Assembly (NCBI RefSeq): GCF_015709525.1
Contig: NZ_JADNRA010000036.1
Span: forward strand, 124,001-188,000
Direction of reading: 5' to 3'
DNA from: Methylocystis sp. L43
GTDB taxonomy: Bacteria; Pseudomonadota; Alphaproteobacteria; Rhizobiales; Beijerinckiaceae
Length of the DNA stretch: 64,000 nt
The translations under genes and the position numbers were made by a program. A model generated the notes under the pieces. It ran no database searches and had not been told where the DNA came from. It saw only the letters and a list, made by a program, of their open reading frames with translations. Each line of letters opens with the position of its first letter. The stretch's first letter is position 1. Of this stretch, positions 36,626 through 44,933 are shown in pieces.

Positions 36626-38833
36626 ATGAACCTCGTCAATTTCCACTTCGAAACCGGCGCCGATGGCGTCGCGCTTGCGACCTGGGACATGCCCGAGCGC
36701 ACGATGAACGTCATCACGCCGGAGGTGATGGACGAGCTGGAGCAGCTCATCGACACAGTGGTCGCCGCGCCCGACGTCAAAGGCTGCGTGATCGCGTCGG
36801 GCAAGACCGCCTTCTCCGGCGGCGCCGATCTTTCCATGCTGCAGCATGGCGCCGCGCAATACGCCAGGGCGCTCAAGGAGCAGGGCGAAGACGCGGCGAA
36901 CAAGCATTTCTTCGAGTTTTCGCGCCGATTGTCGCTGCTCTACCGCAAGTTAGAGACCTGCGGCAAACCTTTCGCCGTCGCCATTCACGGCGTCTGTCTT
37001 GGCGGCGCCTTCGAACTCGCGCTCGCCTGCCACTACCGCGTCATGGCCGACGATGACAAGACAAAGGTCGGGCTGCCGGAAATCAAGGTCGGGCTCTTTC
37101 CGGGCGCCGGCGGCACGCAGCGTGTTTCGCGCATCATGCAGACGGGCGACGCGCTGCAGTTTCTGTTCAAGGGCGATCAGATCAAGCCGAGAGCCGCGCT
37201 CGGCGCCAAGCTCGTGCATGAGATCGCGCCGAAAGCCGAGATCGTCGAGCGCGCCCGCGCCTTTATCGTCAACGGCGGCAAGGCGCAGGCGCCGTGGGAC
37301 GCCAAGGAGTTCAAGACTCCGTCCGGCAGAGTGTTCTCGCCCACGGGCATGATGATCTGGCCCGCCGCCAACGCCATCTATCGCCGCGAGACCTACGACA
37401 ATTATCCCGCCGCCAAGGCCATTCTGCACGCCGTCTATGAAGGGCTGCAATTGCCGATGGACCAGGCGCTGACCGTCGAGTCGCGCTGGTTCGCGCATAT
37501 CCTGCGCTCGAAGGAAGCGGCGGCGATGATCCGCTCGCTGTTCCTCTCGAAGAACGAATTGGACAAGGGCGCGCATCGACCAAAGGACGTCGGCCCGACG
37601 AATCTCAAGAAGATCGGCATTATCGGCGCGGGCTTCATGGGCGCGGGCGTCGGCTATATCAGCGCGCTCAACGGCCTCGACGTCGTTCTCATCGATCGCG
37701 ATCAGGCGAGCGCCGACAAGGGCGTGGCGACGATCGACAAGCTCATCTCGAGCTCCGTCAGCAAGGGCCGCGCCACCGCCGCCGACAAGGACGCGCTGAT
37801 GGCGCGCGTCCTGGCCACCTCCGATTATGCGGCGCTCAAAGGGTGCGATCTCGTGCTCGAAGCCGTATTCGAGGATCGCGCCGTCAAGGCCGACGTCACC
37901 AAGCGCGCGCAGGAGGTTGTGGGCGCCGACGTGATCTTCGCCTCGAACACCTCGACGCTGCCGATCACCTCGCTCGCGGAAACCACGCAAAAGCCCGAGA
38001 ACTTCATCGGTATCCATTTCTTCTCGCCCGTCGAGAAGATGCTGCTCGTCGAAGTGATCGTGGGCGAGAAAACGAGCGATCGCGCGCTGGCGACGGCGCT
38101 CGACTTCGTCCGCATCATCAAGAAGACGCCGATCGTCGTCAACGACTCCCGCGGCTTCTTCGCCAATCGCTGCGTGCTCAATTATGTTCGTGAAGGGCAG
38201 ATCATGCTTGTCAACGGCGTGCCGCCGGCGATGATCGAGAATGTCGCCCGCATGGCCGGCATGCCGGTTGGGCCATTGTCGCTCAACGACGAAGTCGCGC
38301 TCGATCTCGGGTGGAAAATCCTGCAGGCGACGAAGAAAGATCTCGGCGAAGGCTCCGTCGATCCCGCGCAGGAGCGCGTGCTGCGCTTCATGGTTGAGGA
38401 AAACAGCCGCTTCGGCCGCAAGAACGGCAAGGGTTTTTACGACTATCAGGCCAATGGAACGAAAAGCCTCTGGCCCGGCCTCTCTGCACTGGCGCAGAAT
38501 GAGATCGACCCCGATACGCTCGACGTCAGCGAAATGAAGCAGCGCTTTCTCGTGACGCAGGCGGTCGAGGCGGCGCGCGCCATGGCGGAGGGCGTCGTCA
38601 CGGATCCGCGCGAGGCCGACGTCGGCTCCATTCTCGGCTTCGGCTTCGCGCCCTTCACTGGCGGCGTTATCTCCTACATCGACGGCATGGGCGCGAAGGC
38701 GTTCGTCGCGCTGTGCGATAAGCTCGCCGCGACATACGGCAAGCGTTTCGAGCCGCCGCAATTGCTGCGCGACATGGCGGCGAAAGGCGAAAGCTTCTAC
38801 GGACGCTTCATGCCGCAGAAAATGGCGGCGTAA
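36626..38833 (+). CDS. enoyl-CoA hydratase / 3-hydroxyacyl-CoA dehydrogenase (FadB/FadJ-type)
   Basis: 735 residues. N-terminal crotonase domain (1-200): VIASGKTAFSGGADLSML, GVCLGGAFELALACHYR and GLPEIKVGLFPGAGGTQR, with the conserved oxyanion Gly and catalytic Glu. The dehydrogenase NAD-binding domain begins KIGIIGAGFMGAGVGYIS (about 330), then IGIHFFSPVEKMLLVEVI with the catalytic His. The C-terminal helical domain is duplicated. It performs two steps of beta-oxidation and normally forms a complex with the thiolase encoded upstream. The gene is bracketed by REP doublets of the same family. Confidence 0.95.
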   Translation: MNLVNFHFETGADGVALATWDMPERTMNVITPEVMDELEQLIDTVVAAPDVKGCVIASGKTAFSGGADLSMLQHGAAQYARALKEQGEDAANKHFFEFSRRLSLLYRKLETCGKPFAVAIHGVCLGGAFELALACHYRVMADDDKTKVGLPEIKVGLFPGAGGTQRVSRIMQTGDALQFLFKGDQIKPRAALGAKLVHEIAPKAEIVERARAFIVNGGKAQAPWDAKEFKTPSGRVFSPTGMMIWPAANAIYRRETYDNYPAAKAILHAVYEGLQLPMDQALTVESRWFAHILRSKEAAAMIRSLFLSKNELDKGAHRPKDVGPTNLKKIGIIGAGFMGAGVGYISALNGLDVVLIDRDQASADKGVATIDKLISSSVSKGRATAADKDALMARVLATSDYAALKGCDLVLEAVFEDRAVKADVTKRAQEVVGADVIFASNTSTLPITSLAETTQKPENFIGIHFFSPVEKMLLVEVIVGEKTSDRALATALDFVRIIKKTPIVVNDSRGFFANRCVLNYVREGQIMLVNGVPPAMIENVARMAGMPVGPLSLNDEVALDLGWKILQATKKDLGEGSVDPAQERVLRFMVEENSRFGRKNGKGFYDYQANGTKSLWPGLSALAQNEIDPDTLDVSEMKQRFLVTQAVEAARAMAEGVVTDPREADVGSILGFGFAPFTGGVISYIDGMGAKAFVALCDKLAATYGKRFEPPQLLRDMAAKGESFYGRFMPQKMAA

Positions 38834-39144
38834 TTACATTCGGCATCACAGCCCTCGTGCTTCGAGACGGTCGCTTCGCGACCTCCTCAGCATGAGGGCT
38901 GCTTCATCGAGCATGCAAAAATGCGGAGCTGAGGCCCCTCATCCTGAGAGCCGCCCGCAAGTCGGGTTTTCGATCTCGGGCGCGCCCAAGATCGAAGCCG
39001 CGTCTCGAAGGACGAGGGGCCTCCTGAACGCACGCTGCGAGGGCGCTTCACCTTTAGGGGACATGACATCCGCAGGGCCGACGGGTAAAAGACAGGCTGG
39101 GCGTGTAGGTTTTAAACGCGCGCGCCCGCGCCCGGACCTGGTTA
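38834..39144. repeat. intergenic region with second REP-like doublet
   Basis: About 310 bp between the FadB-type gene and lgt. It holds unit A at 38852-38898 (CCCTCGTGCTTCGAGACGG, core hairpin TCGCTTCGCGA, then TCAGCATGAGGG) and an inverse, longer unit B at 38935-39019 (CCCCTCATCCTGAGAG then CGTCTCGAAGGACGAGGGG). Unit B contains an extra palindrome (GATCTCGGGCGCGCCCAAGATC, within 38971-38995). No protein-coding gene is supported here; the last 100 bp must carry the lgt promoter unless lgt is read from upstream. Confidence 0.75.
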
Positions 39145-39969
39145 ATGCCGATTTTTGTGCTTCCCTTTCCTGTGATCGATCCTGTCGCCGTCAACATCGG
39201 GCCCGTGCCGCTGCGGTGGTATGCGCTCGCCTATATCGGCGGTTTCATCTTCGGCTGGCTCGGCTTGCGCGCGCTCGCCGCCAACGACGCGCTCTGGGGG
39301 CGCGGCCAACCGCGACCAAGCCGAGAGTCTCTCGATGATCTTCTCGTCTTCGTCGCCTTCGGCGTCGTCATCGGCGGTCGCCTCGGACATGTGCTGATCT
39401 ACGATCCGGGCTTTTACCTCGCGCACCCGTTAGAAATTTTCCAGACCTGGAAGGGCGGCATGGCCTTCCACGGCGGCCTCGTCGGGGCGATCATCGGCAT
39501 GGTCCTTTACGCGCGTCGCAGCGGCGTGCCGCTGCTCACCGTGAGCGACATTTGCGCCACGGTCGCGCCGATCGGACTTTTCTTCGGCCGCCTCGCCAAT
39601 TTCATCAAGCCCGAGATGTGGGGGCGCGAAAGCGACGTTCCCTGGGCGATGGTCTTTCCCGGCGCGGGCGACATCTCGCGCCATCCCAGCCAGCTTTATG
39701 AGGCGGGGCTTGAAGGCGTGGCGCTGGGCCTGCTGTTGTGGCTCGCCGCGCGCCACGGCGCGCTCAAACACCCGGGGCTCGCCACCGGCCTTTTTGGCGT
39801 CGGCTACGGACTGGCGCGCATTTTCTGCGAGTTTTTTCGTGAACCCGATCCGGTGCAGGAAGCGCTGCCCAATGGATTGACCATGGGCATGGTCCTTTCG
39901 GCGCCGCTTGTTTTGATTGGCGCGGCGGCGATCCTGTTCGCGCTGCGCCCAAGGAGCGCGACGGCATGA
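39145..39969 (+). CDS. lgt: prolipoprotein diacylglyceryl transferase
   Basis: 274 residues, seven membrane helices. Transfers diacylglycerol from phosphatidylglycerol to the Cys of prolipoproteins in the inner membrane. Signature regions are present: VVIGGRLGHVLIYD, WKGGMAFHGGLVGAIIG, GLFFGRLANFIKPEMWGRES and HPSQLYEAGLEG. Length and order are normal. The stop overlaps the start of the next gene by four bases (ATGA), so lgt, the MidA-type gene and pgeF form an operon, an order well known in alphaproteobacteria. Confidence 0.97.
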   Translation: MPIFVLPFPVIDPVAVNIGPVPLRWYALAYIGGFIFGWLGLRALAANDALWGRGQPRPSRESLDDLLVFVAFGVVIGGRLGHVLIYDPGFYLAHPLEIFQTWKGGMAFHGGLVGAIIGMVLYARRSGVPLLTVSDICATVAPIGLFFGRLANFIKPEMWGRESDVPWAMVFPGAGDISRHPSQLYEAGLEGVALGLLLWLAARHGALKHPGLATGLFGVGYGLARIFCEFFREPDPVQEALPNGLTMGMVLSAPLVLIGAAAILFALRPRSATA

Positions 39970-41048
39970 GCGCCTTAAAGAGAGAGATCGTCGAGACGAT
40001 CGTTCATGACGGTCCGATGACGCTCGAGCGCTACATGTCGCTCTGTCTGACGCATCCGCGCTACGGCTATTACATGACGCGCGACCCGTTCGGCGCGGGC
40101 GGAGACTTCGTCACCGCGCCGGAGATCAGCCAGATGTTCGGCGAATTGCTCGGCGTCTGGGTCACCGAGGCTTGGCGCGCGGCGGGCGCGCCGACTGAGG
40201 CGAGGCTCATCGAACTCGGACCCGGCCGCGGCACGCTGATGTCGGACGTGCTGCGGGTGACGCCGATCGCGCCCAACTTTTTTTCCGCCGTCAGCGTGCA
40301 TCTCGTCGAAACCAGTCCGGTTCTGCGCGAGACGCAACGCCAGACGCTGGCTAGGGCCGCCAAGCCGGCGCAATGGCATTTGGATTTTGCCGAGACGCCG
40401 CCCGGTCCGGCCTTTATCCTCGCCAATGAGTTTTTCGACGCCCTGCCCGTCAGGCACTTCGTCAAGACCGCCAGCGGCTGGCGCGAACAACTTGTCGGGC
40501 TCGACGCTCAAGGCGAACTCGCCTTCGGACTGTCCGATCAGATCGAGCCGACGCTCAATGTTCCGGCGCGCGACGGATCGATCATCGAAGTCAGCGCCGC
40601 AAGCCAAAAGCTCATCGGCGACATCGCCACGCGCCTCGTCGCCGAGGGCGGCGCGCTGCTGCTCATTGACTATGGCTATGAGCAGACGTCGCTTGGCGAA
40701 AGTCTGCAGGCGGTGTCGCGCCACGCCTATGTCGATCCGCTCGCTACCCCGGGAGATGCGGATTTGACCGCGCACGTCGATTTCGCGGCTCTGGCGCGCG
40801 CCGCGCGCGCGCGCGGCGCCAAGGTGATGGGCCCGGTCACGCAAGCGCAATTTCTGCTGCAGCTTGGCATCGAACGCCGCGCCGAGACCTTGTCGAAAAA
40901 GGCGACGCCCGAACAGGCGCAGTCGATCATCGACGCTTTCGAACGTCTCACCGGCGTCGACGATGCGCGCCATCAGATGGGCGGACTGTTCAAAGTGATG
41001 GCGGTGACCCATCCCGACATGCCCGACCTGCCGGGATTTTTCGTGTAA
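39966..41048 (+). CDS. SAM-dependent methyltransferase, MidA/NDUFAF7 family
   Basis: 360 residues. MSLCLTHPRYGYYMTRDPFG, GGDFVTAPEISQMFGELLGV and the SAM-binding ELGPGRGTLMSDVLR identify the DUF185/MidA family; NEFFDALPV and LLLIDYGYEQ follow. The eukaryotic member NDUFAF7 dimethylates an arginine of complex I subunit NDUFS2. The bacterial target may be the equivalent NuoD arginine, but that is inference. It is translationally coupled to lgt and followed by pgeF 11 bp later. Confidence 0.93.
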   Translation: MSALKREIVETIVHDGPMTLERYMSLCLTHPRYGYYMTRDPFGAGGDFVTAPEISQMFGELLGVWVTEAWRAAGAPTEARLIELGPGRGTLMSDVLRVTPIAPNFFSAVSVHLVETSPVLRETQRQTLARAAKPAQWHLDFAETPPGPAFILANEFFDALPVRHFVKTASGWREQLVGLDAQGELAFGLSDQIEPTLNVPARDGSIIEVSAASQKLIGDIATRLVAEGGALLLIDYGYEQTSLGESLQAVSRHAYVDPLATPGDADLTAHVDFAALARAARARGAKVMGPVTQAQFLLQLGIERRAETLSKKATPEQAQSIIDAFERLTGVDDARHQMGGLFKVMAVTHPDMPDLPGFFV

Positions 41049-41059
41049 CATCTGACGCG

Positions 41060-41839
41060 ATGACGTTCGAAACGCCTGCGCTGACCGCGCAAAATCTCAG
41101 CCTGCCCGGCCTGCGCCACGCCTTTTTCACCCGCGACGGCGGCGTGTCCCAAGGCGTCTACGCCTCGCTCAATGGCGGCGTCGGCTCGCGCGACGCGCCG
41201 CCGCATGTCGAGGAGAATCGCGCCCGGATGGCGGCGCGTCTCGGCGTTGAGGCCGAGCGCCTGCTGGTGCCGTTCCAGATCCATTCCGCAGAGGCGCACG
41301 CCGTGCGCGAACCGTGGAGCGCTGACGCACGGCCGCGATGCGACGGCGTGGTGACGGCGGAAGTCTCGCTCGCACTCGGCGTCACCGGCGCCGACTGCGG
41401 CATGTTGCTTTTCGCCGACGCGAATGCGGCCGTCATCGGCGCCTGCCACGCCGGCTGGAAGGGCGCGCTCGGCGGCGTCATCGAAGCGACCGTCAGAGAG
41501 ATGGAGGCGCATGGCGCGCGCCGCGCCGACATCCATGTCGCGCTCGGCCCGGCGATCGGCGCGACGAGCTATGAAGTCGGGCCGGAATTCATCAATCAGT
41601 TTCGCGACGCCGACGCGTCCTTTTCGCGCTTTTTTACGCCGACGGCGCGCGAAGGCCATGCCACCTTCGATCTGCCGGGCTTCATCGCCTCACGCGTCGA
41701 GGCGCTCGACGTGGCCTCGTTCGAAGACCTCGGCGTCGACACTTATGCCGATGAAGCGCGCTGCTTCAGCTACCGCCGCAGCGTCCATCGCCGCGAGCCG
41801 GATTATGGACGGCTCGTCTCGGCGATCGCGCTGATCTAA
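41060..41839 (+). CDS. pgeF: purine nucleoside phosphorylase / laccase-domain protein (YfiH/PgeF)
   Basis: 259 residues. FFTRDGGVSQGVYASLNGGV, VTGADCGMLLFAD and GACHAGWKGALGGVIEATV are diagnostic of the YfiH/DUF152 family, with the zinc-binding His/Cys residues intact (HSAEAH, CHAGW, GP..G...YEVG). Family members are zinc enzymes with purine nucleoside phosphorylase/adenosine deaminase activity and edit cell-wall precursors in some bacteria. It is the third gene of the lgt operon. Confidence 0.93.
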   Translation: MTFETPALTAQNLSLPGLRHAFFTRDGGVSQGVYASLNGGVGSRDAPPHVEENRARMAARLGVEAERLLVPFQIHSAEAHAVREPWSADARPRCDGVVTAEVSLALGVTGADCGMLLFADANAAVIGACHAGWKGALGGVIEATVREMEAHGARRADIHVALGPAIGATSYEVGPEFINQFRDADASFSRFFTPTAREGHATFDLPGFIASRVEALDVASFEDLGVDTYADEARCFSYRRSVHRREPDYGRLVSAIALI

Positions 41840-41895
41840 CGCATGATTGAATTGAGCGGTTGGCGTGACAGGCGAAAGCCTGACCGGAATCCAGA

Positions 41896-42894
41896 CTACT
41901 TCGTCGCGTAGCTGAAGATCATCGAGTGCGGCAGGCCGCGCGGCGGCGCGGGGAAAGGCGCGGCGCGGCGCACGGCCGCAAGAGCGGCGGCGTCGAGATC
42001 GGGCGCGCCGCTCGGCTGGTGCACAGCCTGATGGGTGAGATTGCCCAACTCGTCGATGTAAAAAACAACCGCGCCCCTGCCGATCGCGCCGCTCCCGCGC
42101 ACGCGTGGCGGAATACGCATGTGCGGCATGATCAGGCCGTAGAGAATCGTCAGATAGGTCGTCTTCGCGTGGCCGCCGCCGACCGGCGAGAACTTGCGCG
42201 GCGCGGCAAGCTTGTAGTCGGGGATCGGCGCCAGCGCCGCGAGCTGATCGGCGATGGAGTTCGCCTCGCCCTTCTTCACTGACCCCTTTTCGTTCGGGTC
42301 GGGCTTTTCCTGCGGCTTCTTTTCGGGCGCGGCCTGCTCGATGATCTCGGCGTCGCTCTTATCCTCGAGCGGCGTATCTTTGGTCTCTTCCGGCGCCTTC
42401 GCCTTTCCGTCTTCGTCCTCGGCGTCCTTCATGCCCTGAGGCTTGTCGTCCTTGGGCGCGTCCTTCTCCTCCGCGTTCTTCGGCGTCTTTACGTCCTTCT
42501 CCTCCGGCGCGTTGACGTCGGACTTGGTCTTGCTCTCGGCCTCGGGGGCGTCGAAAGCCGGCTTTTCCTCTTCCAGCGGCGGCGGAGGCGGCGGCTTCTG
42601 TTGCTGTTTTTGCTGCTCCGGCGGCTTCTCCGGCTCGGGCGCAGGAGGCTCTTCCTGCTTCGGCGCGGGCGGTTCGGTGATCACCTCGACGGGAGTTTCC
42701 TCGTCGATGCGCGGCGCTTCGCGGGCGGAGCGCCAGTCCTCCCAGAGCAGGAACGCGAGGACGCTCAGATGCGCCAGCAGGCACAGCAGGAGAAACATGA
42801 GGAAGCGCGGGCGCACCACGAGCGCGCGGCGCCGCCGAAGGGCGTCCACGGCCAAGGTCGCGCTAAAGGCGCGTTGTTGGCTGCTGTCGTTCAT
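41896..42894 (-). CDS. TonB/TolA-like energy-transducing protein
   Basis: 332 residues from the ATG at 42894; a TTG at 42975 is an alternative, and neither has a convincing ribosome site. One N-terminal membrane helix (about 31-51, FLMFLLLCLLAHLSVLAFLL) is followed by a long Pro/Glu/Lys-rich spacer of about 170 residues. A C-terminal TonB-like domain (AVVFYIDELGNLTHQAVHQP, APDLDAAALAAVRRAAPFPA) ends the protein. It likely spans the periplasm to energise outer-membrane receptors. No exbB/exbD is in the window. It is divergent from the multicopper oxidase. Confidence 0.82.
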   Translation of the reverse strand: MNDSSQQRAFSATLAVDALRRRRALVVRPRFLMFLLLCLLAHLSVLAFLLWEDWRSAREAPRIDEETPVEVITEPPAPKQEEPPAPEPEKPPEQQKQQQKPPPPPPLEEEKPAFDAPEAESKTKSDVNAPEEKDVKTPKNAEEKDAPKDDKPQGMKDAEDEDGKAKAPEETKDTPLEDKSDAEIIEQAAPEKKPQEKPDPNEKGSVKKGEANSIADQLAALAPIPDYKLAAPRKFSPVGGGHAKTTYLTILYGLIMPHMRIPPRVRGSGAIGRGAVVFYIDELGNLTHQAVHQPSGAPDLDAAALAAVRRAAPFPAPPRGLPHSMIFSYATK

Positions 42895-43110
42895 TGCGAT
42901 GGAAAGCCGCGCTCCAGCGCCGCCGCTGCTTGCATAATCGATCTGGGTCGGTGAGCGGGGGGCGCCACTCTCCAATTATAACCGCCTTTGGGCAAAAACG
43001 CGCCCCCGCAAAAAACATGACGCGTTTTGCCGCAGTTATCAACGCCCTGAGACCGCATATATAAGCACTATCTAATTTAAGTGGCGAGCAAACGCCGCTC
43101 AGGGGGATGC

Positions 43111-44805
43111 ATGAAACGCTTTAGGCCTTTGACGCGCCGGGGACTTCTCATCGGCGCGGGCGCAGCGGCGACGTTCGGCGCCCCGGCCTTCGGCCAGGGC
43201 CATGCGATGCGCCGGATCGCGCCCAACCTGGCGTCCGACGCCTTCACGCCGGACGTTGAACTCGAATTAATCTGCAAGCGCGATGAGACGCCGATTTTGA
43301 CGGGCAAGCCGACGCGCGTGTGGCGCTACGTCGGCAATCTGATCAAAGGTCCGCCGAATGCGCTGACGGCGCTGCCTGACGCTTACCTCGGCCCCCTGCT
43401 GCGGTTCACCAAGGGACAAAAGGTTCGCATCCGGCTTCGCAACGAATTGCCGGAGGAAACCATCACACATTGGCACGGTCTGCATGTGCCGATGCTCATG
43501 GACGGCCATCCAACGGCGGCGATCGATCCGGGCGAAACGTATGTCTACGAATTCGAGATCCGCAATCGCGCCGGGATGTATTTCTATCATCCGCATACGC
43601 ACGAGAAGACGGCGACGCAGGTCTATCGCGGCCTGGCCGGCGCCATCATCGTTGAGGACGCGGAAGAGCGCGCGCTCGGACTGCCGTCCGGCGAATTCGA
43701 AATTCCGCTCGTCATCCAGGATCGCTCGTTCGACGACGACAATCAGCTCGCCTATGGCGGCGACATGCATACGAGCATGTTCGGCTTTTACGGCGACCGC
43801 GTGCTCGTCAATGGACGAAGCGACTTCACGCTCGACGTCGCGAGCCGCGCCTATCGTCTACGACTCCTCAACGGCTCGAATGCGCGCATCTACAAACTGT
43901 GCTGGGACGACCGGACTCCGCTCACCGTGATCGGCGTTGACGGCGGACTGCTGGAGAAGGCGGAGACGCGGCCTTATGTGATGCTCGCGCCCGCCGAGCG
44001 CCTCGATCTCATCGTCGATTTCAGCGGACGTCCGCAGGGCTCGAAGCTGACGATGCTGAGCGGAGAATTCTACGGTCTTATTCCGCCGATGGCGCAACGC
44101 ATGATGGGAAGCGATCTCGCCATGGGGGAAGAATTCCCCCTGTTTACGGCGCGGGTGACGAAAGCTTCAAACGACTCGTGGAAACTACCGGAAAAGCTCT
44201 CGACGATACGGCGTTTTCGCAAGGACGAGATCGCCAATCTCGACGATCCGATGCCGATCGCGATCACCATGGCGCATATGGCGATGTTCCTGAACGGACG
44301 ACCTTACGGTCACGACGACATCCAGCCGCGCGAGCGCATCCCCGTCGACACGACGCAGCTCATCGAAATTTTCCATGAGCACGGCGGCATGGGCGGCATG
44401 GGCATGGGCGGGATGGGCGGGATGGGCATGGGCGGGATGCAAGGTCGCGGCATGATGGGCGGCGGCATGATGCGCGGCCGCATGGGCATGGGCGGCATGG
44501 GCAGGGGCGGCATGGGTATGGGCGGCATGGGCGGCATGGGAATGATGTCGATGGCGCATCCCATCCATCTGCACGGCCAGCCTTTCGAAATTATCGAGCG
44601 CCGCTTTGAAGGCGACGAGGACGCCTACGCCTCGGTCCGCGATGGCTTCATCGACAGCGGCCTAAAGGACACTGTGCTCGTCACGCCGGGCGAGCGCCTG
44701 CGAATCATCAAGCCGTTCGGCGATTTCAAAGGCCGCTTCATGTATCACTGCCACAACCTCGAACATGAGGACGCAGGCATGATGCGCGAGTTTTCGGTGG
44801 AGTAG
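43111..44805 (+). CDS. multicopper oxidase with Met-rich loop (CueO-like), Tat-exported
   Basis: 564 residues from the ATG at 43111, with AGGGGG upstream. A twin-arginine leader (LTRRGLLIGAGAAATFG) directs a folded protein to the periplasm. All copper ligand motifs are present: HWHGLH (about 120), HPHTHE (about 160), HPIHLHG (about 483) and HCHNLEHEDAGM (about 545), giving type 1 and trinuclear sites. Between domains 2 and 3 lies a loop of some 55 residues made of GMGG/GMGM repeats (about 425-481), analogous to the Cu(I)-binding Met-rich segment of CueO but more repetitive. It probably oxidises Cu(I). It faces a Met/His-rich periplasmic protein, which supports a copper role. Confidence 0.9.
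   Translation: MKRFRPLTRRGLLIGAGAAATFGAPAFGQGHAMRRIAPNLASDAFTPDVELELICKRDETPILTGKPTRVWRYVGNLIKGPPNALTALPDAYLGPLLRFTKGQKVRIRLRNELPEETITHWHGLHVPMLMDGHPTAAIDPGETYVYEFEIRNRAGMYFYHPHTHEKTATQVYRGLAGAIIVEDAEERALGLPSGEFEIPLVIQDRSFDDDNQLAYGGDMHTSMFGFYGDRVLVNGRSDFTLDVASRAYRLRLLNGSNARIYKLCWDDRTPLTVIGVDGGLLEKAETRPYVMLAPAERLDLIVDFSGRPQGSKLTMLSGEFYGLIPPMAQRMMGSDLAMGEEFPLFTARVTKASNDSWKLPEKLSTIRRFRKDEIANLDDPMPIAITMAHMAMFLNGRPYGHDDIQPRERIPVDTTQLIEIFHEHGGMGGMGMGGMGGMGMGGMQGRGMMGGGMMRGRMGMGGMGRGGMGMGGMGGMGMMSMAHPIHLHGQPFEIIERRFEGDEDAYASVRDGFIDSGLKDTVLVTPGERLRIIKPFGDFKGRFMYHCHNLEHEDAGMMREFSVE
44384..44553 (+). repeat. GGCATG-type tandem low-complexity repeat in the multicopper oxidase gene
   Basis: Irregular tandem copies of GGCATGGGC/GGGATGGGC encode the Gly-Met loop. 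The same simple sequence recurs in inverted orientation in the opposite-strand gene at 44934-45908. Copy number may vary by slippage. Confidence 0.8.
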
Positions 44806-44890
44806 AGCGAACTCAGACGCGCGGCTGCCAAGCGCATTCTCAAATCTCAAAAGCCGCTTCTAATTCAATCTCAAAAGCCATTTAGGCGCA

Positions 44891-44920
44891 CTCCCGGTCG
44901 GGCCCGCGGCCCGCCGGGAG
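44891..44920. terminator. strong hairpin between convergent copper-locus genes
   Basis: CTCCCGG-T-CGGGCC loop CGC GGCCCG-CCGGGAG forms 13 base pairs with one bulged T. It sits 14 bp past the end of the Spy-like gene, between the two convergent stop codons. There is no T tract on either side, so intrinsic termination is plausible rather than certain. Confidence 0.45.
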
Positions 44921-44933
44921 CGATGTTGCCGGA

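Noticed and set aside
36950-38761. 603-codon open frame on the minus strand
   Set aside because: Antisense shadow of the FadB-type gene.
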